DNA of 64,000 nt from assembly GCF_014137995.1 (NCBI RefSeq), contig NZ_JACGWV010000001.1, forward strand, positions 806,001-870,000, given 5' to 3'. This DNA comes from Promicromonospora sukumoe (lineage in GTDB: Bacteria > Actinomycetota > Actinomycetes > Actinomycetales > Cellulomonadaceae). Each line of letters begins with the position of its first letter. Position 1 is the first letter of the stretch. Positions 36,022 to 45,276 of the stretch are shown here, piece by piece. The notes under the pieces were generated by a model. That model saw nothing but the letters and a program-made list of their open reading frames with translations. It searched no databases and had not been told where the DNA came from. Made by a program: the position numbers and the translations under genes.

Positions 36022-36495
36022 ATGACCGACGTCGCAGAGAAGACCCTGCCCACGGAGGCCTCGACGCAGCCCGTGGCCGAGCGCACCCTCGTCCTCGTCA
36101 AGCCGGACGGCGTCCGCCGCGGCCTGTCGGGCGAGGTCCTGCGCCGCATCGAGACCAAGGGCTACACGCTCCGTGCCGTGGAGCTCAAGCACGCCACGAC
36201 CGAGCTGCTGGCCGCGCACTACGCCGAGCACGAGGGCAAGCCGTTCTACGCCTCCCTGGTCGAGTTCATGATGTCGGGCCCGGTCCTGGCCGTCGTGGCC
36301 GAGGGCGAGGGCGTCATCCCCGGCTTCCGCTCCCTGGCCGGCGCGACCAACCCGACCGACGCCGCCCCCGGCACCATCCGTGGCGACCTGGGCCGTGACT
36401 GGGGCACCAAGGTGCAGCAGAACCTCGTGCACGGCTCGGACTCCCCGGAGTCCGCGGCGCGCGAGATCTCGCTCTGGTTCCCCGAGCTGGGCTGA
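36022..36495 (+). CDS. ndk: Nucleoside diphosphate kinase
   Basis: 157 residues. The active-site His is in NLVHGSDS near residue 137, and RTLVLVKPDGVRRGL (residues 21-35) is the conserved first strand. The enzyme exchanges gamma-phosphates among nucleotides through phospho-His. There is an N-terminal extension of about 20 residues (MTDVAEKTLPTEASTQPVAE) compared with the usual 136-140 residue proteins. The leaderless promoter spacing supports this start. Confidence 0.97.
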   Translation: MTDVAEKTLPTEASTQPVAERTLVLVKPDGVRRGLSGEVLRRIETKGYTLRAVELKHATTELLAAHYAEHEGKPFYASLVEFMMSGPVLAVVAEGEGVIPGFRSLAGATNPTDAAPGTIRGDLGRDWGTKVQQNLVHGSDSPESAAREISLWFPELG

Positions 36496-36514
36496 CCCGC
36501 CCCGCACTTCCCGC

Positions 36515-36550
36515 CGAAGCGGCACCCTGCTGAGTCCGGGTGCCGCTTCG
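36515..36550 (+). terminator. ndk terminator hairpin
   Basis: CGAAGCGGCACCC and GGGTGCCGCTTCG form a 13-bp stem with a 10-nt loop, 20 bp after the ndk stop. Confidence 0.8.
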
Positions 36551-36593
36551 CCGTATCCCTGTGTACGTCCGACGTTCAGCACCTCTTCACCGT

Positions 36594-36599
36594 TAGGCT
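36594..36599 (+). promoter_or_regulatory. -10 hexamer of smc, leaderless
   Basis: TAGGCT lies exactly 6 nt before the GTG at 36606. The 7-mer TTAGGCT and the spacing are identical to those of ffh. Confidence 0.6.
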
Positions 36600-36605
36600 C
36601 TCCGC

Positions 36606-39600
36606 GTGCACCTCAAGACGCTCACGCTCCGGGGCTTCAAGTCCTTCGCGTCGGCGACCACCCTCGAGCTCGAGCCGGGCATCACCTGCGTGGTGGGCCC
36701 GAACGGCTCCGGCAAGTCCAACGTGGTCGACGCGCTCTCCTGGGTCATGGGCGAACAGGGTGCCAAGTCGCTCCGCGGCGGCAAGATGGACGACGTCATC
36801 TTCGCCGGCACGTCCGGCCGCGCGCCCCTGGGCCGCGCCGAGGTCGCGCTGACGATCGACAACACCGACGGCGCACTGCCGATCGACTACACCGAGGTCA
36901 CGATCTCCCGCACGCTGTTCCGCAGCGGTGGTTCCGAGTACGCGATCAACGGCAACAGCTGCCGCCTGCTGGACATCCAGGAGCTCCTGAGCGACTCCGG
37001 CATCGGCCGCGAGATGCACGTCGTGGTGGGGCAGGGCCAGCTCGACGCCGTCCTGCGCGCGACGCCGGAGGAGCGGCGCGGCTTCATCGAGGAGGCCGCG
37101 GGCGTCCTCAAGCACCGCAAGCGCAAGGAGAAGGCGCTCCGCAAGCTCGACGCGATGCAGGGCAACCTGGCGCGCCTGGGCGACCTGACCGCCGAGCTGC
37201 GGCGCCAGCTCGGGCCGCTCGGCCGGCAGGCCGAGGCGGCCCGCAAGGCGCAGACCGTGCAGCGCGACCTGCGGGACGCGAAGTCCCGCCTGCTCGCCGA
37301 CGACCTGGCCCAGCTCACCGCGCAGCTCGAGCAGGAGAGCGCGGACGAGCGGTCGCTCAAGCAGCGGCAGGCCGAGACCGAGGCGGCGCTGACCGAGGCG
37401 CGCGGCATGCTGGCCCGGCTCGAGGCCGCGACGTCGGCCGAGTCGCAGCAGGTCAGCCAGGCGGGCGACACCGTCTTCGCGCTGTCCCAGACCCGGGAGC
37501 GGCTGCGCAGCCTCCAGTCCCTGGCGGGGGAGCGCGCCCGCCTGCTCGGCACGTCGGAGCCCGCCCACCAGGGCCAGGACCCCGACGACCTCGAGGCGCA
37601 GGCCGCCCGCTCCCGCGCGAGCGAGGAGGAGCTGGCCACCGAGGTCGCCATCGCGCGCGAGACGGTCGAGTCCGCCGTCGACGTCCGGGCCGAGGCCGAG
37701 GCGGCCGCCCAGGCCGCCGAGCGGACGCACGCCGCGCTGCTGCGCGCCGCCGCCGACCGCCGTGAGGGCCTGGCGCGCCTGGCCGGCCAGGTCGCCGCCC
37801 GCCGCAGCCGCGTCGAGGCCGCGCAGTCCGAGCTGGACCGTCTGCGCGACGCCCTGCTGGAGGCCGAGCAGCGCGTCGAGGAGTCCTCGCGCGACCTGTC
37901 GGCGCTGGAGACCGAGGTCGGCGGGGTCGAGGGCGGCGAGGAGGGGCTCGACGTCGCCCACGAGGCGGCCGCCGAGGTGCTCGAGCTGGCCAAGGCCGAG
38001 GTGCGGCACCTCCAGGAGCAGGTCACCACCGCGCAGCGCGAGCGCAGCGCCGCGGCCGCGAAGGTCGAGGCGCTGGAGCTGAGCCTGGACCGCAAGGACG
38101 GCGCGGGCACGCTGCTCGCCGCCCACCAGCCGGGCGTGCTGGGCTCGGTGGCGGCGCTGCTGGGCATCGAGGCCGGCTTCGAGGACGCCGTCGCCGCCGC
38201 GCTCGGTCCCGTGGCCGACGCCGTGGCCGTGGCCGGCGTCGACGAGGCCGTGGACGCGCTGCGCCTGCTGCGCGACGAGGACGCCGGACGCGCCAGCCTG
38301 GTCGTGGGCTCGGAGCGCCCGGCCGACGCCGGCGCCGCACGCCCGGACGTGAACCTGCCCGCGGGCGCCCGCTGGGCCACCGACGTGGTCCAGGTGGTGG
38401 GCCCCGCCTCGGCGGCGCTGCTGACGATCCTGCGCGACGTCGTCGTCGTGGACGACCTGGCCCGCGCCCGCGCGCTGGTCCGTGACCAGCCCGTGGTGGC
38501 CGTGACGCGCGCCGGTGACCTGCTGGGGGCCACGCGCGCCTGGGGCGGGTCGGCGGCCGCGCCCAGCGTGCTGCACCTCCAGTCCGCGCTGGACGAGGCG
38601 AAGGCCGCCCGCGACGACGCCGCCGCGCGCGAGACGGACGGGTCCGCGCACCTGGAGCGGGCCCGCACCGAACGGGCGACCGCCCAGGAGCGCTACGACG
38701 AGACGCTCGCCCGCCTCGGCGAGGCCGACGCCGCGCGTGCCGCCGCGGCCGAGCAGCTCGGGTCGCTCGGCGCCGCCGCGCGTGCCGCCCGGGCCGAGGC
38801 CGACCGGCACCGCGCCGCGCTGGACCAGGCGCAGTCGCGCCGGGCCGAGGACGAGATGGAGCTCGAGGCGCTCGTCGAGCGCATGACCATCGCCGAGGAG
38901 GAGCCCGCGGACGACGAGGGCTCCGTCGACGACGTGCAGGCCGCGCGGGACGAGGCCGCAGCGGCCGCGTCGGCTGCCCGGGCCCGGGAGACCGAGGCCC
39001 GGCTGGCACTGCGCACCGCCGAGGAGCGCGCCCGCGCCGTGTCGGGCCGTGCGCAGGCGCTGGCCGCCGCCGCCGAGCAGGAGCGCGAGGCCCGGGCCCG
39101 CGCCGCCGAGCGCGAGGAGCTGCGCCGCCAGGACGCGGCGCGCGCCGTGCTGGTGCAGCAGGCCGTCGCGGTCGCGCTGGAGTCCATCGCCCGCTCGCTG
39201 GACCGGGCCGCCGCCGACAAGGCCGCCGCCGAGGAGGCCCGCGCGGCCGGGTCGGAGCAGCTCGTCGCCGTGCGCGGGAGCGTGGAGTCGCTGACGGCCG
39301 AGCTGCGGGAGCTGACCGACGTCGCGCACCGCGACGAGGTCGCCCGCGCCCAGCAGCTGCTGCGCCTGGAGCAGCTCCAGACGCGCGCCACCGAGGAGCT
39401 GGGCACGGACCCCGAGGTGCTCGTCGAGGAGTTCGGCCCGCACCAGCCCGTCCCGGTCTACGACGGCGACGTGACGGTGCGCGGGCGCAAGCGCCGGGCC
39501 GTCGTCGAGCGCGACGAGGAGGGCAACCCGATCCGGTACGAGGGCGATCCCAACCTGCCCCGGGGCGCCGCCGCGCGCGAGGACGCCCTGATCGCCCGGA

Positions 39601-40445
39601 CGCGGGCCCTGCACGAGGCCGGCATCCGGCCCGACGACCCCGCGGCCACCGCGGTGGTCGTCGCGGCCGCCGGCGCCGAGCCCGAGGAGGCCCCGGCCGA
39701 GGACGAGCCCGCGGAGGAGGTCCCGGCCGAGGACGTCTCCGGGGCGCCGAAGCCGGACCGGATGGTCCCGTACGTGCGCGAGGAGCAGGAGGCCCGGCTG
39801 GCGAAGGCCGAGCGCGCCCTGTCGCGGATCGGCGCGGTGAACCCCCTGGCGCTGGAGGAGTTCGCGGCCCTGGAGGAGCGGCACCAGTTCCTCGTTGACC
39901 AGCTCGCGGACCTGAAGAAGTCCCGTGAGGACCTGCTCCAGATCGTCGACGACATCGACGAGCGCGTGCAGCAGGTGTTCGCCGAGGCGTTCCAGGACAC
40001 GGCGGCGAAGTTCCTCGAGATCTTCCCGCGGCTGTTCCCCGGCGGCGAGGGCAAGCTCACGCTCACCGAGCCGGACAACCTGCTCGCGACCGGCATCGAG
40101 GTCGAGGCCCGCCCGGCGGGCAAGAAGGTCAAGCGGCTCTCGCTGCTCTCCGGCGGCGAGCGGTCGCTGGCGGCCGTGGCGTTCCTCGTGTCGATCTTCA
40201 AGGCGCGGCCCAGCCCGTTCTACATCATGGACGAGGTCGAGGCGGCGCTCGACGACGTGAACCTCGGCCGCCTGATCGAGATCTTCAAGGAGCTGCAGAA
40301 GGACAGCCAGCTCATCGTGATCACGCACCAGAAGCGCACGATGGAGGTGGCCGACGCCCTCTACGGCGTCACCATGCGCGGCGACGGCGTGACGACGCTG
40401 ATCAGCCAGCGGATGGGCGACCGCGAGGCCGTGACCGCTTCATAG
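36606..40445 (+). CDS. smc: Chromosome segregation protein SMC
   Basis: 1279 residues. Walker A is GPNGSGKS (31-38). Long coiled coils flank a hinge (about 500-640, QPGVLGSVAALLGIEAGFED). The ABC signature is LLSGGERSL near residue 1180, with Walker B FYIMDEVEAALDD. SMC with ScpAB organises and separates chromosomes. Before the C-terminal head there is an acidic, Pro-rich stretch (about 1010-1060, EPEEAPAEDEPAEEVPAED) within an insertion typical of actinobacterial SMC. The GTG start is supported by the TAGGCT spacing. Confidence 0.97.
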   Translation: MHLKTLTLRGFKSFASATTLELEPGITCVVGPNGSGKSNVVDALSWVMGEQGAKSLRGGKMDDVIFAGTSGRAPLGRAEVALTIDNTDGALPIDYTEVTISRTLFRSGGSEYAINGNSCRLLDIQELLSDSGIGREMHVVVGQGQLDAVLRATPEERRGFIEEAAGVLKHRKRKEKALRKLDAMQGNLARLGDLTAELRRQLGPLGRQAEAARKAQTVQRDLRDAKSRLLADDLAQLTAQLEQESADERSLKQRQAETEAALTEARGMLARLEAATSAESQQVSQAGDTVFALSQTRERLRSLQSLAGERARLLGTSEPAHQGQDPDDLEAQAARSRASEEELATEVAIARETVESAVDVRAEAEAAAQAAERTHAALLRAAADRREGLARLAGQVAARRSRVEAAQSELDRLRDALLEAEQRVEESSRDLSALETEVGGVEGGEEGLDVAHEAAAEVLELAKAEVRHLQEQVTTAQRERSAAAAKVEALELSLDRKDGAGTLLAAHQPGVLGSVAALLGIEAGFEDAVAAALGPVADAVAVAGVDEAVDALRLLRDEDAGRASLVVGSERPADAGAARPDVNLPAGARWATDVVQVVGPASAALLTILRDVVVVDDLARARALVRDQPVVAVTRAGDLLGATRAWGGSAAAPSVLHLQSALDEAKAARDDAAARETDGSAHLERARTERATAQERYDETLARLGEADAARAAAAEQLGSLGAAARAARAEADRHRAALDQAQSRRAEDEMELEALVERMTIAEEEPADDEGSVDDVQAARDEAAAAASAARARETEARLALRTAEERARAVSGRAQALAAAAEQEREARARAAEREELRRQDAARAVLVQQAVAVALESIARSLDRAAADKAAAEEARAAGSEQLVAVRGSVESLTAELRELTDVAHRDEVARAQQLLRLEQLQTRATEELGTDPEVLVEEFGPHQPVPVYDGDVTVRGRKRRAVVERDEEGNPIRYEGDPNLPRGAAAREDALIARTRALHEAGIRPDDPAATAVVVAAAGAEPEEAPAEDEPAEEVPAEDVSGAPKPDRMVPYVREEQEARLAKAERALSRIGAVNPLALEEFAALEERHQFLVDQLADLKKSREDLLQIVDDIDERVQQVFAEAFQDTAAKFLEIFPRLFPGGEGKLTLTEPDNLLATGIEVEARPAGKKVKRLSLLSGGERSLAAVAFLVSIFKARPSPFYIMDEVEAALDDVNLGRLIEIFKELQKDSQLIVITHQKRTMEVADALYGVTMRGDGVTTLISQRMGDREAVTAS

Positions 40446-40448
40446 CGG

Positions 40449-40475
40449 TCACCGCCCTCATAGAGGGTGATTTTT
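40449..40475 (+). terminator. smc terminator with T-tract
   Basis: CCCTC-ATA-GAGGG with an outer TCA/TGA pairing is followed by five T (40471-40475). It is the only clear hairpin plus T-run terminator I see in the window. Confidence 0.7.
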
Positions 40476-40585
40476 CGCACCTCGTCGTCGGAAACCTCCA
40501 GGTGTGAGGGATTTCTCCTGACGAAACGGCGTGTGTCACACGGCGTGTCGCGCCCTTCTGCGGGGCGCGAACGGACAAGACACGA

Positions 40586-40591
40586 CACAAT
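40586..40591 (+). promoter_or_regulatory. -10-like hexamer of the small membrane gene
   Basis: CACAAT lies exactly 6 nt before the ATG at 40598. Confidence 0.45.
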
Positions 40592-40597
40592 AGAGCC

Positions 40598-41164
40598 ATG
40601 TGGTGGTCGGTCATTCTGCTCGTGGTGTGCTTGGTGTTGGCCGTGGGAGTCTTCGTCGTCGCCAGTCAGATGGACGCTCCCGCGAGCAGCAACACCGAGC
40701 AGTTCTCGTTCCTGCAGTGGTTCAGGTCGGGGCTCGCTCGTCTGCGCGGTGACGCCGAGCGGACCCGCGAGGGCCGCCGCCGTGGCGCGTCCGCCGTCGC
40801 GACCCATGCCGTGGGCGCGCCGTCCGTGTGGGTGGGCAAGCCGCGCGTGGTCCGGCCGGACACCTCTCCCGTCGACATGGGCATGTCGGAGTTCTTCGCG
40901 GCGACGGTCGAGTCCAAGCCGGGCTACGTCGACGCCGAGGAGCTGACCGACGTGCTGGGCCGCGCGCGGGACCAGGCCCAGAAGACGCTGCACGTGCCGC
41001 TGGGCACGGTGCCGCTCAAGCCCGCCAACCTCGTGCCGGGCCAGCTCCGTGCGGTGCGGCCGGTGCGGTCCGCGCAGAAGGTCACGCAGCAGAAGGTCGC
41101 ACAGCAGAAGGTCACGCAGGAGCCGCCCGCCGCCGACGAGGGCCCGGCCCAGGCCGCGAGCTAG
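40598..41164 (+). CDS. Small single-pass membrane protein of unknown function
   Basis: 188 residues. There is one N-terminal helix (2-24, WWSVILLVVCLVLAVGVFVV), then a basic cytoplasmic region and a conserved-looking central part (VDMGMSEFFAATVESKPGYVDAEEL). Near the C-terminus a 5-residue unit, QKVTQ/QKVAQ/QKVTQ, is repeated three times, matching three 15-bp DNA repeats at 41075-41119. I do not recognise a family. It lies after smc, and in this block ftsY would be the expected next gene. Confidence 0.7.
   Translation: MWWSVILLVVCLVLAVGVFVVASQMDAPASSNTEQFSFLQWFRSGLARLRGDAERTREGRRRGASAVATHAVGAPSVWVGKPRVVRPDTSPVDMGMSEFFAATVESKPGYVDAEELTDVLGRARDQAQKTLHVPLGTVPLKPANLVPGQLRAVRPVRSAQKVTQQKVAQQKVTQEPPAADEGPAQAAS
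41075..41119. repeat. Three tandem 15-bp repeats in coding sequence
   Basis: Units CAGAAGGTCACGCAG, CAGAAGGTCGCACAG and CAGAAGGTCACGCAG encode a QKVxQ repeat in the small membrane protein. Confidence 0.85.
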
Positions 41165-41180
41165 GCGCTCGCCCCGGCCC

Positions 41181-41990
41181 TCAGTCCTGCACGGTGTGGT
41201 GCGGGACGATCACGGGCGTACCCGTGCGCGGGTCCGTCAGGACCGACGCCTCGACCGAGAACACCTCGCGCAGCAGCTCAGGCGTCACCACCTCGCCGGG
41301 CGCCCCCTCCGCGACGATCTCGCCGTCGCGCATCGCCACGATGTGGTGCGCGTACCGGCAGGCGAGGTTGAGGTCGTGCAGCACCATGACCACGGTCCGG
41401 CCGTGGTCCCGGTTGAGCGTGGCGACCAGCTCCAGGACGTCGAGCTGGTGGGCCATGTCGAGGTACGTGGTGGGCTCGTCCAGCAGGAGCAGGTTGGTCT
41501 CCTGGGCCACGGCCATCGCGATCCACGCGCGCTGCCGCTGCCCGCCGGACAGCTCGTCGACGTCGCGCGCCGCGAGCTCCGCGGTGCGGGTGGCGCGCAG
41601 CGCGCCCTCGACGGCCTCGGTGTCGCCCTCGCCCCACTGGTGCCACCAGCTCTGGTGCGGGTGGCGCCCGCGGGAGACGAGGTCGCGCACGGTGATGCCC
41701 TCGGGTGGCACGGGGGACTGGGGCAGCATGCCCAGGACGCGCGCCACCTCGCGGGTGGGCTGCTCCGCGATCGCCCTGCCGTCCAGCAGCACGGTGCCGC
41801 CCGCGGGCGCCATCAGGCGGGCGAGGCCGCGCAGCAGCGTGGACTTGCCGCACGCGTTGGGCCCCACGATGACGGTGACCTGCTGGTCCGGGACGTCGAG
41901 CGACAGCTCGCGCACGACGGTCCGGTCGCCGTAGCCCAGCGTGACGGCGTCCGCCCGGAGGCGGGCCGCGGACGTGGCGGTGGTGGACAT
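41181..41990 (-). CDS. Ferric-siderophore ABC transporter ATP-binding protein
   Basis: 269 residues. Walker A is GPNACGKST near residue 43, the signature is LSGGQRQRAWIAMAVAQ near residue 147, and Walker B is LLLLDEPTTYLD. RHPHQSWWHQW is typical of FepC/FhuC-like ATPases. It is the last gene of a four-gene importer (lipoprotein, two permeases, ATPase), all coupled by 1-4 bp overlaps. The start is the ATG at 41988-41990, overlapping the permease stop by one base. Confidence 0.92.
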   Translation of the reverse strand: MSTTATSAARLRADAVTLGYGDRTVVRELSLDVPDQQVTVIVGPNACGKSTLLRGLARLMAPAGGTVLLDGRAIAEQPTREVARVLGMLPQSPVPPEGITVRDLVSRGRHPHQSWWHQWGEGDTEAVEGALRATRTAELAARDVDELSGGQRQRAWIAMAVAQETNLLLLDEPTTYLDMAHQLDVLELVATLNRDHGRTVVMVLHDLNLACRYAHHIVAMRDGEIVAEGAPGEVVTPELLREVFSVEASVLTDPRTGTPVIVPHHTVQD

Positions 41991-43024
41991 CAGGGGGTCC
42001 CTCTCGTCGAGCGGCGGCGCTGGAGCAGGTAGAGCAGGTAGGGCGCGCCGACCAGACCGGTCAGGACGCCGACAGGGAGCTGGGCGGGCAGCGCCGTGCG
42101 CGCCACGGTGTCCGCGACCAGCACGAGCAGCGCGCCGGCGGCCCCCGCCAGGACGGGCGGGATGTCGGGGACGCCTGCGACCCGGCGGGCCGCCTGCCCG
42201 GCCACCAGGGCGACGAACGCGACGGGGCCGGCGGCCGACGTGGCGAGCGCCGCGAGGCACACCGCGATCACCAGCAGGGCGCCGCGGGCGCGACCCGGGC
42301 GCACGCCCCAGCCGGCCACCACCTCGTCCTCGAACAGCAGGGCGCGGTTGGTCCGGGCCAGCACGAGCGCGGCGGGCAGGAGCACGGCCAGGCCGACCAG
42401 GACGGGCGTCGCCTCGCCCCAGCCGCGCGCGTTGAGGCTGCCCGTGAGCCAGGCCGCCGAACGCTGCGCGTCGTAGACGTCGATGCGCGTCAGCAGGAAC
42501 TGCGTCAGGGCCGTGAGCGCCGCGGACAGAGCGATGCCGACCAGGAGGATGCGGCGGCCCCGCAGGGCGCCGTCGCGGCCGAGCAGGGCGATCAGTCCCG
42601 CCGCGGCGAGGCCGCCCGCGAGGGCGGCGACCGGGATCGGCACGATGCCCACCGGGCCGCCCAGGGAGCCGACGGCGATGACGGCCACCACCGCGACCGA
42701 GGCCCCCGCGCTGATGCCCAGGACGTCGGGGCTGGCCAGCGGGTTGCGCAGCACGCTCTGGCTCAGCCCGCCGGCCACGCCGAACGCGGTGCCGACGGCC
42801 AAGGCGAGGACCACGCGGGGCAGCCGGACCTCGTGCACGGCGTAGACCGTGTTCTCCGGCCCGAGGCCCAGGAGCGCCTGCCACAGGGCGGCGGGCGCCG
42901 TGGCCTGGTCGCCCAGGCTCAGGGCGAGCGCGGACACGAGGGCCACGAGCACGAGGGCCCCGAGCACGGCGGCGACCACCCGGCCGCGGGGCCGGGGGCG
43001 GGGGAGCAGCCGGGCGGCGGTCAT
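41990..43024 (-). CDS. Ferric-siderophore ABC permease (FecCD/FepG-like)
   Basis: 344 residues with about nine to ten helices. The motifs LRNPLASPDVLGISAGAS near residue 97 and the conserved C-terminal LPVGVLTGLVGAPYLLYLL are those of FecCD permeases. It probably pairs with the next permease as a heterodimer. Its stop overlaps the ATPase start, and its start overlaps the end of the next permease by 4 bp. Confidence 0.92.
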   Translation of the reverse strand: MTAARLLPRPRPRGRVVAAVLGALVLVALVSALALSLGDQATAPAALWQALLGLGPENTVYAVHEVRLPRVVLALAVGTAFGVAGGLSQSVLRNPLASPDVLGISAGASVAVVAVIAVGSLGGPVGIVPIPVAALAGGLAAAGLIALLGRDGALRGRRILLVGIALSAALTALTQFLLTRIDVYDAQRSAAWLTGSLNARGWGEATPVLVGLAVLLPAALVLARTNRALLFEDEVVAGWGVRPGRARGALLVIAVCLAALATSAAGPVAFVALVAGQAARRVAGVPDIPPVLAGAAGALLVLVADTVARTALPAQLPVGVLTGLVGAPYLLYLLQRRRSTRGTP

Positions 43025-44040
43025 CGGCCCCGCTCCTTCGCGCGTCGCGTCAGCCAGATGAAGAAGGGCGTGCCGAGCAGCGCCGTGACCACGCCCACCT
43101 GGACCTCGGCCGGGCGGGCGACGAGCCGGCCGACGACGTCGGCGGTGACGAGCAGCAGCGGCCCCAGCACCGCCGAGAGCGCGAGCACGCGGCGCACGTC
43201 GGTGCCGACCAGGGCCCGCGCGACGTGCGGGATGACGAGGCCGACGAAGGCGATCGGCCCGGCCAGCGCCACCGCGGTGCCCGACAGCAGCACCACGGCC
43301 ACCCCCGCCAGCAGGCGGGTACGGACGACGGGGACGCCGAGCGCCGCGGCGGTGTCGTCGCCGAGGGCGAGCGCGTTGAGCGACCCGGAGACGACCACCG
43401 CCAGGACACCGCCGACCACGGCCGGCACGAGGGCCGGCAGCAGGACGGCGGTGTCCGGCAAGTTCAGCGCGCCCACGACCCAGAACCGGTACTGGTCCAT
43501 CGTCGAGGCGCTGAGCAGCACCGTCGCCGAGACTCCTGCGCCGAGGAAGGCCGTCATGGCCATCCCGGCCAGGGTCATGTTCACGGGCGTGAGCCCCTCG
43601 GGCGACCGGCTCGCGAACAGGTACACGGCGGCGGTCGCCAGCGCCGCGCCCGCCAGGGCGAGCAGCACGCGGGGCGTGCCCGCGCCGAGGCCGAGGAACA
43701 CGCTGCCGGCGACCACCGCGACGGCGCCGCCGGCGGAGATCCCGAGCAGCCCGGGGTCGGCCAGCGGGTTGCGGGTGACCGCCTGCGCGAGCACCCCTGC
43801 CACGCCGAGGGCCACGCCCACGAGCAGGCCGAGCAGGGTCCGGGGCAGCCGCAGCTCCCAGATGACGGTCGCGGCGACGCCGTCGTGGCCCAGCAGCCCC
43901 GCGACGGTCTCGGCGGGCGACAGGACCCGGGCACCGACCGTGATACCGGCCAGCGCCGCTACGACGAGCAGCACGAGCGCGGTCAGCAGGACCGCGGTGA
44001 CCGCGGTCCTGCTGCGCGCCGTGGTCCGGGACGTGATCAC
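43021..44040 (-). CDS. Ferric-siderophore ABC permease (FecCD/FepD-like)
   Basis: 339 residues. Hallmarks are VTRNPLADPGLLGISAGGA near residue 85 and GPIAFVGLVIPHVARALVG near residue 258, followed by QVGVVTALLGTPFFIWL. The GTG start (44038-44040) overlaps the lipoprotein stop as GTGA, so longer in-frame starts inside that gene are unlikely. Confidence 0.92.
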   Translation of the reverse strand: MITSRTTARSRTAVTAVLLTALVLLVVAALAGITVGARVLSPAETVAGLLGHDGVAATVIWELRLPRTLLGLLVGVALGVAGVLAQAVTRNPLADPGLLGISAGGAVAVVAGSVFLGLGAGTPRVLLALAGAALATAAVYLFASRSPEGLTPVNMTLAGMAMTAFLGAGVSATVLLSASTMDQYRFWVVGALNLPDTAVLLPALVPAVVGGVLAVVVSGSLNALALGDDTAAALGVPVVRTRLLAGVAVVLLSGTAVALAGPIAFVGLVIPHVARALVGTDVRRVLALSAVLGPLLLVTADVVGRLVARPAEVQVGVVTALLGTPFFIWLTRRAKERGR

Positions 44041-45086
44041 CGCTGGTCGGCGGCGATGGTCTCCAGGTCGTCGAGCACGAGCTCGGCCCCCGTCACGCCC
44101 AGACCCAGGTACCACGTGTCGTCCGGCACCTCGCGGACGACGCCGCCGTCCGCGACCGCGGGCACCTGGTCCCACAGCGGGCCGTCGACGACGGCCGCCT
44201 GCTCCGTGGCGTCGGGCTGACCGTAGGTGCCCCAGAGCAGCCAGTCGCCCTCGGCCAGCGTGATCTCCTCCGCGGAGATCTCGACGGCGAGGTCGGCGAT
44301 GTCCTCGGTCTCGGGCCGGGGCAGACCGGCGTCGGCCAGGATGATGCCGACGAACGAGTCGTTGGCGTACAGGCGGATCTGCCCGGCCATGAACCGCAGC
44401 ATGGAGACGGTCGGGGCCGCGCCGCCGTTCGCCTCCACCACCTCGGCGCCGACCTCGCCGGCCCGCTCCTCGTAGGCGTCCAGCAGCTCCTGGGCGCGGT
44501 CCTCCTCGCCCACCGCCGCGGCGTTGAGCAGGAAGTTCTCCTTCCACAGCACGCCGGGGCGCGGCGACAGCACGGTCGGCGCGATGTCCTGGAGCTTGGC
44601 CTTGAGGCCGTCGTCGTCGATCCGCAGCGACGTGCCGAGGATCAGGTCGGGCTCGAGGTTCTTGATCTGCTCCAGGTCCAGGGCGTCGTAGGCACCGAGG
44701 TCGACGGCGTCCCCGACGTCCAGGTAGTCGGGCGCCATCTCGGCGTCCGCGGGGTGGGCGATGCCGACCGGCTCGATGCCCAGGGAGACCATGTTGTCGA
44801 GCTCGCCGGTGTCGAGCACGATCACGCGCTCCGGCTTGGCCGGGATCTCGGTCTCGCCCACCTCCTCGTTGGCCACGAGGTTGCGCACGGTGCGCGGGAA
44901 CTCGCCCGGCGCCGCGTCGGTGCCGAGCTGGGCCGCGAGCTCGCGGACGTCGTCGAACCCCTCCTGGCCGGTGGCGACGTTGGACTTGTTGTCGCCGGTG
45001 CCGGCGTCGGCGGTGCCGCCGCAGCCGGTGAGCAGGGCGGCGCCCACCACGAGGGCGGCGAGGGAGGCGGAGACTGCGCGGGGCAT
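44037..45086 (-). CDS. Iron-siderophore-binding lipoprotein
   Basis: 349 residues. The signal peptide has a lipobox LTGC with C22, followed by a class III binding fold: PERVIVLDTGELDNMVSLGIEPVGIAH, then NLEPDLILGTSLR near residue 143. It resembles siderophore-binding proteins (FepB/FecB class). The specific siderophore is unknown. The promoter region upstream (45170-45215) contains an AT-richer TAAGGGGACCCTAA stretch that might be an iron-regulator site. The transporter separates ftsY from its usual upstream neighbourhood. Confidence 0.9.
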   Translation of the reverse strand: MPRAVSASLAALVVGAALLTGCGGTADAGTGDNKSNVATGQEGFDDVRELAAQLGTDAAPGEFPRTVRNLVANEEVGETEIPAKPERVIVLDTGELDNMVSLGIEPVGIAHPADAEMAPDYLDVGDAVDLGAYDALDLEQIKNLEPDLILGTSLRIDDDGLKAKLQDIAPTVLSPRPGVLWKENFLLNAAAVGEEDRAQELLDAYEERAGEVGAEVVEANGGAAPTVSMLRFMAGQIRLYANDSFVGIILADAGLPRPETEDIADLAVEISAEEITLAEGDWLLWGTYGQPDATEQAAVVDGPLWDQVPAVADGGVVREVPDDTWYLGLGVTGAELVLDDLETIAADQR

Positions 45087-45276
45087 GGGTGTTCCTCAGG
45101 GTTCTCGGACGAAGGATGCTGCACGGCCGCGGGTCGCAGGCGGCGCGGTCGTCGCGCTCGGGCTCTCGGCGAGGTCACACTACACGCGGAGATAAGGGGA
45201 CCCTAACTCCGTCTGCTGGCAAGGCCGGCCGCCCGGGCTCCCGCAGGGGCCTCCGTGAGATGAAAGAATCTGGGGC

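Noticed and set aside
36576..40328. 1250-codon open frame antisense to smc
   Set aside because: Shadow frame created by high third-position GC; Leu/Gly/Arg-rich with no recognisable fold, while smc is complete on the other strand.
45191..45206. IdeR/DtxR iron box in front of the siderophore importer (TAAGGGGACCCTAA)
   Set aside because: It keeps only part of the consensus and its half sites are not properly inverted. It was noted in the lipoprotein entry but not called as a site.
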